Source of the DNA: Stenocarpella maydis
Lineage: Eukaryota; Ascomycota; Sordariomycetes; Diaporthales; Diaporthaceae
NCBI GenBank assembly: GCA_002270565.1
Contig: NQMI01000014.1
Coordinates: 372,001-436,000 of the forward strand
Direction of reading: 5' to 3'
Length of the DNA: 64,000 nucleotides
Position numbers and translations under genes: made by a program. The notes below the pieces were generated by a model. The model was not told the DNA's origin. It did no database searches and saw only the letters and a list, made by a program, of their open reading frames with translations. This document shows, piece after piece, positions 55,851-64,000 of this stretch (its first letter is position 1; each line of letters begins with the position of its first letter).

Positions 55851-56850
55851 AACAGGAAGGGGCCAGTCCAGCACCTCTAATGCCCATACTTGTGGAAGAA
55901 GCAAGTTGCGTGTTGACGGCCAAGAGAGAAACAGGCATATCCCGGAGCCTTGCTGTCCCTGCTCCAGCTTGTGAACAGCTTGATTCGGACCGCTCATACT
56001 GCAGGGACAACTGTCGTCTGATCATCTGAACTTCTGCTGCGGCAGTTAATTTAGCGGGGCCTGAAGGACCTGGCTGCAGATAGACATCACGCACCCTCTC
56101 CTGCTCAATCTACACAAAACAAACCAGAAATAGCGACGGCTTCGAGCCGGCACTGTTGTCACCATCAATAGTTCTTGTCGCGGCGCAAGCGCCTCTTCTT
56201 GCCAGGCCTCGCGGAGGGCATCACGTGGACGTCAGGGAACCCCTTGCCCTCTTGTTCACAAGCTAGGCCACAGTCCCATCCCGAGCCTCGGCCTGTGAAT
56301 GGCTGGGGGACTGCAGTATCAAGTCGGGTATCCAGGGATGAAGACTGTGAGAGCCGAGGGAGAAGAGCACACAAGACTCTCCGGGTTTGGAGTCGAGGCC
56401 AGGGCGTCCCAGTGCTACCTACACTACAGGCCCAAGACAACGCATCCTGCAATGCGTGGAGCTTCTACTGAGGGGTGGCTCGCGCCGAGGCCCACAGGCC
56501 ATCCCGCAACGCATATGATCTTTGAGGGGTTACTTTGTGGTGCGGCATCACGTCCACTGGCTGGCTGGCCGGCTGGCCATCCGGAAGCTCCACCGAACGG
56601 TCAGTGAGAACAGAGGTGCATACGCCGCTCCAACAAGACGTCATCTTGCCAAGCCTAAGGTGTGTTGAGGTGGTATTTATTTGGCCGGAGTGCCTCGCGC
56701 GACAGCCTCGGTAGTTTCAAAAGCTTGCCGCTGGAATCTGCCTTGCCGCCGTGCAGGTAAATCAGCCACGCACGCAGCTCATGACAGCAGGTGCTGGACG
56801 GCTTAAAAAGAAATAAAGGAAAAGAACCTGATGTATTAGGCGGCCGGGTG
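55851..56850. other. Transition region to AT-rich block
   Basis: About 1 kb of normal GC content without a supported gene (short frames at 55843-56094 minus and 56175-56607 plus have no domains). GC content drops sharply after about 56800. Confidence 0.4.
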
Positions 56851-59800
56851 GATGCGACGGACTAAATAAGTAGCTCAGGCTCTAAAAATAGTTGGACAAA
56901 GTAACTAAATCAACAAAGTACTGGGGGGGATAACGTTGCGCAATTAATCATTAGCTAGAAAATCTGCTTTTATTCAAACGGCCAATTTGGCTCTAAGTCC
57001 CTCTACCCACTCACGCACCAACCTACTTACAAACAGACATTTTTTCGAAGAGAAGTCTTTAGGGGGGGGGGGGGGGTTTTTTTTTTAAATCAAATACCTC
57101 CTGCTATATCAATGGTTACTAAATATTATTATTATATTAAACTTATAGGTTTTTTATAAGTAAATAAAATTAAAAATAATGATATTTAATATATAAGATT
57201 TTTTTTTTTTTTTTAAGGATATATAAAGTATTAAATATTATTAAAAGCTTTAAACTTAATATAATAATAAAAACTTTGTTTCTAGAAGCTATTTATATAT
57301 ATTAATTTTTTATTTATTTTAATTTTTATTTTATAATAAGAGTCTCAAGAGTAGCTAGACAAAAAAATCTTCGTTTCTAGCACTTTTTATTTATAATTAG
57401 TTAGTAATGGGAATCGCTTCTATAATAGGAATTAGTATTAATTAGTATTTATCTTAATTAATTATTTATTATTTATAAATATGAAAAAGCTATAAAAATA
57501 AATATGAATTAAAAAGTATTAAAATTTATATAAAATAGATTTTTAGTATTAGTTATATATTTAAATTTTATATTATTCTTATATTTTTTATATATTTAAA
57601 TTAAAATATAGTATATAAGTAATGTTTATAAGTAATTAATTTAATTATAAATAATAATAATATAAATATATAAATAAAATATAATATATTAAATATTAAA
57701 TATAATAATAATATAATATAATAATAATAAATAAGTAAATAAAAAAAAATAATAATAAATAATAATATTTATAAATTATACTTATAATTAAATTTATATA
57801 TTTATATATTCTATATTTTATATATATTAATATTTATATATTTTATTTATATATTATTATTTATATATTTTAATATTAGTATTTTTATATTTTATTATTT
57901 ATATATATTTATAATAATTTTATTTAAATTAAGCTAAAACAGGTTAGATTTTAAAGTGGTTAGTTTTATATTCCTTTATGTTTTCTTTTTGTTTTTAAGG
58001 CTTTTGTTCTAATTTCAAATAAATATAACAATTATAAGTTAATATTAATCTTTAATATTTTATTTAAAAAATTTCATTTTTTAAAAAAAATTTTAATTTA
58101 TTTATTATATAGAATAACGTGAAGGAGTTTTATTTTAAGCCTAGTTTAATGTTTTAAAGATATATGTAGTATTTTTTATTAGAAAATATTTTTTTTAATT
58201 TTTCTATATATCTTCTAATTAATAATAAATCTTTATTTTTTTTTTATTTATATAAAATATAAATAAAAAATATTTTTATTATATTAATACAAAAGTTATT
58301 TCTTATTCAATATAATATTTTATTATTTTAAATTTAATAATTAAGTTTAAAATCTTTGTAAAGACTTATAATTAAAGTTTTTAAAAATCTTAATTATTAT
58401 TATTAAACTTAAATTATGTTAAACTTATAGAAAACCTTTTTTTATTTTACATTTGGTTTTTTTATTAAATTATATAAATTATTAAAATATAATAATTTCA
58501 TAATTAAATAATATATTAAATAATAAGAAAAAAACTTATTATTTATTATATAATAAATGATTAAATAAGAAATACTTTATATTATTAAATTTCTTCTTTA
58601 TTTTACTTAAAAAATTGTAATAAGGCTTTTTAATAAAGAAAAAAAAAAAAAGATTTAAAGAGGCTAATATTTATATAACTTAAATTATATTATTTTTAAA
58701 TTAAATATTTAAATATAAGCTTTAAAGTAATTATTATTTATATTAGCTTCCAATAATTGCAAATCTTATAAGTATTTCGTAAATTATTTAATAAGTAAAC
58801 TTTATTGAAATTTAAAATCTTGATTAAATTAAGTAATATTTATATTTTAATTCTTAAGGTAATTACAAGAGTTACCTAAGGGTATAAGTATATAATAAAT
58901 ATGGAATTAATTAATCCTATCTATATTAGACTATTTGGGAATATTAAAGTAGGAGCCTATAGCTAACTAATTAACTGTTTATTTAATTAGTAGCTAACTA
59001 AGTAATAGTCCCCTATATATCTTCTATAAGTGCTAGGCCATAAAAAGAGATATAATACCGTTATTGCTTATGCTTACTAAGTTATTATAATTAGTATACT
59101 AATGGTAATAATAGTAACTTTAATTAGCCCTTCTCCTTCTTAATCTAGGCTAGATTACTAGTAGTACTAGGGTATATAACTTTATATGCTTTTATTAATT
59201 CCATATAATTAGCTAGCTTAGTAAGAGATTTTTATATAATATATTCAGCAAACTAACCCTTTTGATAAATTAAGTATTATAATATACTACTTTTACTATA
59301 TTGCTTAATCTTCTTATTAATAATATACTTTACTTTATATAAGTTACTTATAGTGGGGCTATTAGCTTCTTTATAATAAATTTAACTAGGATTTAGTAGC
59401 AATTAATTAAAGAGGTTATTATAAGTAATATATTTATTTAAGTACTAGATACTAATTATTAGATAGACTTATATGTTAGCATTATAATCTCTAGTCTTAA
59501 AGTTTTACTTATAAGCTAATAGAGGTACCCTTTATATTATAATAAAGGGTGCTTTATATAATAGTTATATCTTAGTATTTTAGCAAAATAATAGCTTATA
59601 GGCTGTACTTATATATAGCTAGACGGTGTTATTAATTTTAAATTCTACTTATTAGTATTTAGTATATTTAAATTACTTAGATTCTAAAGTAATAATATTT
59701 CCTATTAATCATAAATAATAATAAATATACTCTTATAGAAATTAAATGTATAATAGCTTTTAAGTAACCTTAATAAGATAAGAAGATAAAGAAGGAATAT

Positions 59801-60789
59801 TAAAACTAAATAGAAGATTATAAGAACTAGCACTAATAAAATACTAATAAGCTTTATAATAGTAAATTACTATTTCTATATTTTAATTTTTATATTTAAA
59901 AGTAGTATTAAACTATCAGTAATAAGTAATAGTTATAAGTACTTAAATACTAAAGCTCTTTTATATGTTTATTTAAGAGTAAGAAATAAACTTAGTGTCT
60001 TAGTTGGATATAATTAATCTAGGGTAAGACTAGTTACTTAGTAATAGCTATTAACCTAATACTATGCCCTATTATTCAGCTAAGTATTTAGTATAGCTAG
60101 GGATTAGCAATATATGTTTAGAAGTCTTATAAGTAATAAGTATAAGCAAATCATAAGTAGTAAAGTTCTTTAACTACTATAAGGTATTAATTAATAATAC
60201 TTTAAGAAGACTAATAATAAAGTCTAGTAATATTATATATATTAGCTCCTTTAGTGTTTAAATGGGTTAAAGGTTACTAATAAGCTATTAATTCTCCTTC
60301 TTTTAAGCATTATACTAATAATAGTAGTATGAGTAAGTAATTATAAAGTAGTGCTTCCTTTATTAGTAAACTTTATCTAAGGTGTAAATTACGTAATCTC
60401 TACTAAAGTAATACTTATTAGTATATATATATTATAAAAAAATCTATAATAAGTAAATATAGTATTATTAGTTACTTAGCATTATTTTAATTCATCTTAT
60501 ATAGCAACTAGTTATGTAGTATAAATAGGTAGCTAAGCTTTAAAAAAGAGATAATATCTTTATTATATCAACTAATAGCAAGTTTACTACTAGTGAAATT
60601 AAATATAACTATGGATTTAATAATTCTAACATAAATAGCATTAGCCTTATATTCTTAAATAAATTATATATATATTATATTTTATATTACTACCTTAATA
60701 AATACATTACTAAGTTATTATTATTTATTTTATTATAAGTATACTTACGTAAGCTATCTAGTATAGTATCTAAAGTATTAAGACCTTTC
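56851..60789. other. Extremely AT-rich, RIP-like block
   Basis: Nearly 4 kb with very few G/C bases. Between about 57100 and 58900 the sequence is almost entirely A/T words such as AATAATAAT and TATATATT. It starts after a G run followed by a T run near 57062-57086. From about 58950 it is a little less extreme, with TAGTA/CTATA words like those in the nearby decayed elements. No frame of useful length exists. It most likely represents several transposons destroyed by RIP; no family could be named. Confidence 0.7.
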
Positions 60790-61320
60790 TGATGAATTTG
60801 TGCTATAGAATAGCATTCAGTTCAGCGTGTGTTTCGGCAAGGTCGCAGTATGGTGCTCTGAGGCGAATTGGGACGATTGACAATGGTCTGGACAACTTTG
60901 TATTGAATTAAGTTGGGCTTCTGTAAGCCCTCCTTATATACCCTCCGACGTCGTCTCACCCCTGGGCACGCTGCGGTCGGCTCTGGTGCAAATTTGCAAA
61001 TGCCGGAAAATTCGCCCTTCCAACACACCATCTTTGGTTCCAAGCAACCAGCCAACCATAGCCCTAGCAATACCCAAATTAAGTACATATAAACTTCAGA
61101 AATCAAGCTATCCAATGCACTAAGTCATATACTTTTTGGGTAAGAAATAAGGGTAATGCAGAGGTCTGAATTAAGGTGCAAATGCAGGCCAAAATAATCG
61201 ACTCACGGCCACCAAACTCATCTTGCGTCACGCACGCACTGGGCGTACTTAGCGAAAATCGCCTGACTCGCAAGTCTAGGGTAACTCCTTGCTAGGAAGT
61301 CTAGGGTAACTCCTTACAAC
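60790..61320 (+). mobile_element. LTR of a Ty1/copia-like element
   Basis: About 531 bp starting TGATGAATTTGTGC and ending at CTTACAAC beside an N. It is nearly identical to the reverse complement of 19058-19564. TATATA is at about 60932-60938. If the adjoining gag belongs to it, this is a 5' LTR on the plus strand; however, the gag frame is open right up to the N, so the join may not be real. The minus-strand frame 60822-61115 is LTR sequence, not a gene. A 24-base unit (AAGTCTAGGGTAACTCCTTG) is tandemly repeated at its right end. Confidence 0.75.
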
Positions 61321-61321
61321 N
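61321..61321. other. Assembly N at LTR/gag junction
   Basis: A single undetermined base; the gag frame continues open to it without a start codon, so sequence is likely missing here. Confidence 0.9.
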
Positions 61322-62270
61322 GTAGCCACTAGCAATACCCTTCAAGGTACGCTAGGGGAGTTGGCTACTGCTATTCAGGGCCTATCGGCCCTAGTAGCCC
61401 AGCAGGCGCCCCAGCCGGCGCCTCCAGCGCCTCCAGCGCCTCAAGTGCCCCAGACGGCCCCCTCGGAGCCTATGGATATAGAAAGTCCTTCTATAGGGCC
61501 TATGGGCCCTAATCAGAGGCCTATGGGCCCTGGAAGGCAGCCAGAACCCACTTGATTTAGTTCCAATTTTAGTAAGGAGCTCTCTAAGAAGGTATATACC
61601 TTCCCAGAGACGTATTACCTAAAAGGCCCTAAAATTTCAACCAGTGAAAGCAAGCATTTGCTATTATACTTCGGGCTATAGGGTACAGCCAATTTCTCAC
61701 AGACCCTTCTATAGCTAATAGCCTAAGTAATAGTGATCAGGCTATTCTCTTAATGCTCTTAAGAGATAGCCTATCTTCAAGCCCACAGGCTGCTATTACT
61801 TGGATCTCAGGCCCTGCAGAAGCCTATAAGCTACTAAAGGACCAGTATTCTCATTCTATAGGTCTACAGAGAGATTCGCTATATAGGGAATTTCACTCCC
61901 TAAAATATACTTCTAGTACAAACCTAGCGGAATTTAACGCTCGGTTTAATAGCCTAATCTCTAGGCTACACCTTACTAGGGCCCAAATAGAGCCAACTAA
62001 CCTAATAAATCAGTACCTAGGCTCCTTAGAAAGAGCATTTCCACAGTGGGCAGAGCAGCTCAGAGGAACTATCCATACGCTAAAAGCTACGGGCCAGCCT
62101 ACTAATAGGCTAAATCTACAGTTCCTTATAGCGGATATACTAGAAGAGACTAGAAATCCGTCTTCAGCATCCTATCAGGTTGCTAAGGGGGAATAGAAAC
62201 CTCCTTCAGGCCCTTAGGGGCCTAAAAATCAGTCTTCAGGCTTCAAAAGGCCTAAAAAGACTAGAAATAA

Positions 62271-62393
62271 AGGGCAGAACCCTAGAAAGGCTGAAGAAAA
62301 TAAGCCTAATAAGGGATCCAGGGGCTCTAGTNAGGGCAGGACCCTAAAAAGGCTGAAGAAAATAAGCCTAATAAGGGATTTAGGGGCTCTAGT
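62271..62393. repeat. 61-bp segment repeated on both sides of an N (62332)
   Basis: 62271-62331 and 62333-62393 are equal in length and differ at four positions, all transitions. The N between them suggests contig ends overlapping in a repeat rather than a biological duplication. Confidence 0.85.
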
Positions 62394-63063
62394 GGCAAGA
62401 AAAAATCTATAGAGCCTAAATCGCCTAGTGGGAAGCCCCCTGAAAATTTAGGGGACTACGCTTGTGCTTTAGGCTATTCAGCCTATAAGGATGAAGAATT
62501 AGCTCCTAGTAAGAGCTATTCTTTAGGTGATGAGGCTAGTGATTCAGATAGCTTGTCTATAGCCTTAGAAAGCCCCTGTAAGCTCTGCTATAGGGGTTCA
62601 CGATCAAGAGGGCCCCTTAAGAAGGACCCTAAGCTTTTTAGGCCTTCTAGGCCTATTGCTCTATTATATGATATTAGTTCTATAGTATATATAGTAAATA
62701 GCCGTTCTTTATTTACTAATTTAGTGATAACTGGTGATTTTGGGTACCTGCAAACAGGTGGGGGTAGGGTATACCCCTTAGGTAGAGGTACTGCTATATT
62801 TCAGGTAATTAGCCCTGAAAGCCTAGCTAAGACTAAGCGTCTAGTCCTAAAGGAGGCACTATATGTGCCCTTTATGGATATTAGTATTTTTAGTGGCCTT
62901 TGCTACTATAGTGCTGGGGGTTACCTCTTGAGGAATACCCTATATAGGGCTGATGAGCAACCGATTGTGTACTTAGACCCTTTTAAAACGGGATTTTTTA
63001 TCCCTTAGAAGGGGATATAGGCCCTAGAGACCTATACTACTCAGGCTAATAGTATATATTACG

Positions 63064-63879
63064 TCCCTAGTAGTAGTATAAATGCCTTAGAGATAGTGCT
63101 GCCTCCTTTTGATAGGGAAGCAGCTAGGGATTATGAGAAGATCCCTACCCCTTAAGAGCTTATTCTTTTAAGGGAAGAATTAGGCCCTTTTGGGTCCTTT
63201 ATAGGCTTTATTGCCTTAGAATTTAGGCTAGCATTGCCTAATTCTGAGTTATAGGGTCTTCCGGTATGGGTCCCTTGCATGCCCCCTTCTATAGGTCCTT
63301 CCCCGCGGGTAGAACCGCCTATAGGAAATAGGGGAGATAGGGCTATAGAGGACCTAGAAGATCTTCTTTTGGAGGGCCTCTTGCCTTCTAAGAAAGCCAC
63401 TAGACCTTTTGAAGGGTTCCTTAAGTTACTCAAACTAGCCTATCTCTGGTATAAGAGATTNTCCCCAGTAGTAGTACAAACGCCTTGGAGATAGTGCTGC
63501 CTCCTTTTGATAGGAAAGCAGCTAGGGACTATGAGAAGATCCCTACCCCTTAAGAGCTTATTCTTTTAAAGGAAGAATTAGGCCCTTCTGGGTCCTTTAT
63601 AGGCTCTATTGCCTTAGAATCTAGGCTAGTATTACCTAATTCTGAGTTACAGGGTCTTCTAGTACGGGTCCCTCACATGCCCCCTTCTACAGGTCCTTCC
63701 CTGCGGGTAGAACCGCCTGTAGGAAATAGGGGGGATAGGGCTATAGAGGACCTAGAAGATCTTCTTTTGAAAGGCCTCTTGCCTTCTAAAAAAGCCACTA
63801 AATGGCCTATGCAGGCCACTAGACCTTCTGAAGGGTCCCCTAAGCTACTTAAACTAGCCTATCTCTAGCATAAGAGATT
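63064..63879. repeat. About 400-bp segment repeated on both sides of an N (63461)
   Basis: 63064-63460 and 63462-63879 are near-identical copies of the same copia region (both contain GATAGTGCTGCCTCCTTTTG and CCCTACCCCTTAAGAGC). The second copy carries an extra 21 bp near 63798-63820. They differ mostly by transitions. Confidence 0.9.
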
Positions 63880-64000
63880 GGGGCATATTAATCTTCATCT
63901 ACTAAAGAAGACAGCTAAGATAGCCCAGGGGGTGCCTAATTTTAATTTAATCTTAAAAGGGGATTTTTTATACCTAGCCTGTAATAGGGCTAAGGCTATC

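Larger units (their letters stand above)
61322..64000 (+). mobile_element. Ty1/copia retrotransposon, 5' part (gag, protease region, pre-integrase), degraded
   Basis: The gag starts open at the N (ATSNTLQGTLGELATAIQGL), with a Pro/Ala-rich stretch and a stop at 61553. After a frame change near 61675 the core copia gag follows (61753-62196: AYKLLKDQYSHS, YREFHSLKYTSSTNLAEFN, then QYLGSLERAFPQW). A basic Lys/Asn/Pro linker lies at 62200-62420. The protease region (62553-63008) keeps YIVNSRSLFTN and LKEALYVPFMDISIFSG, but the catalytic DSGA appears altered to DISS. A GAG-pre-integrase motif (HKRLGHINLHLLKKTAKIAQ) is at about 63868-63940, with TAG in the position of the usual Trp. Integrase and reverse transcriptase would lie beyond the window. 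TAG stops at former Gln/Trp codons fit RIP. Confidence 0.85.

Noticed and set aside
57100..58900. Possible mitochondrial DNA insertion because of extreme AT content
   Set aside because: No mitochondrial gene or tRNA could be recognised; RIP decay is the simpler explanation. A search against fungal mitochondrial genomes would settle it.
61322..61345. Possible tRNA primer-binding site (GTAGCC after the LTR)
   Set aside because: The sequence is in the open gag frame right up to the N, so it is coding; the real primer site is probably missing in the gap.

Overview
The window looks like a scaffold segment from a filamentous ascomycete, most likely a Sordariomycete. The reasons are short introns (mostly 55-160 bp) with GTRNGT donors, CTRAC branch points and YAG acceptors, fungal-type families (a HET-domain gene, S10 carboxypeptidase, DHA2 transporter), and AT-rich transposon relics full of TAG/TAA stops, as expected from repeat-induced point mutation (RIP). 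The species cannot be fixed from the sequence alone.

Gene-rich part, left to right. The 3' end of rpl5 (1-174, +) is followed by a long leader region and an LRR/RNI-type Mhp1-like gene (3581-7298, +). Next come a NASP/Sim3-type histone chaperone (8281-10148, +), the Rab-GAP gyp1 (11228-13467, -) and the mRNA 3'-end factor hrp1 (14066-17526, +), which has an unusually long intron and an apparent 1-nt frameshift. After a transposon cluster (18.6-20.55 kb) lie a PhyH-family dioxygenase (20711-21766, +), V-ATPase subunit c (vma3, 23052-23951, -) and snu13 (24563-25139, +), the last two sharing a divergent promoter. Then follow a Sac-domain phosphoinositide phosphatase with an hSac2-like region (25925-29069, +), a mitochondrial carrier (30611-31781, +) and rpl18 (32880-33788, +). 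A broken HET-domain gene (34746-36538, -) comes next, then ost3 (37478-38681, -), a coiled-coil AT-hook protein (39406-41621, +), mitochondrial mrm2 (42260-43838, +) and an S10 carboxypeptidase-like gene with an altered active-site motif (44282-46689, -).

Accessory part. From about 46.7 kb gene density falls. There is a decayed small cysteine-rich secreted protein gene (48527-48861), a complete but RIP-degraded Mutator-like element with 45-bp perfect terminal inverted repeats and an 8-bp target duplication (49690-52678), a DHA2-type MFS transporter (53448-55728, -), and an extremely AT-rich block (about 56.9-60.8 kb). The window ends in an LTR plus a Ty1/copia gag-protease-pre-integrase region (60.8-64 kb) that has been stitched across several N positions.

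The housekeeping genes cover separate processes (translation, splicing, 3'-end processing, chromatin, vacuolar acidification, glycosylation, membrane traffic) and form no operon-like or pathway cluster. Most coding models were built by joining exons by eye and checking that every splice phase closes. Several genes start with exons of 4-17 nt. I found no convincing tRNA, rRNA or CRISPR array, and no clear new multi-gene system. The best leads are the odd hrp1 structure, the carboxypeptidase active site, the nested transposons and the assembly artefacts at N positions.
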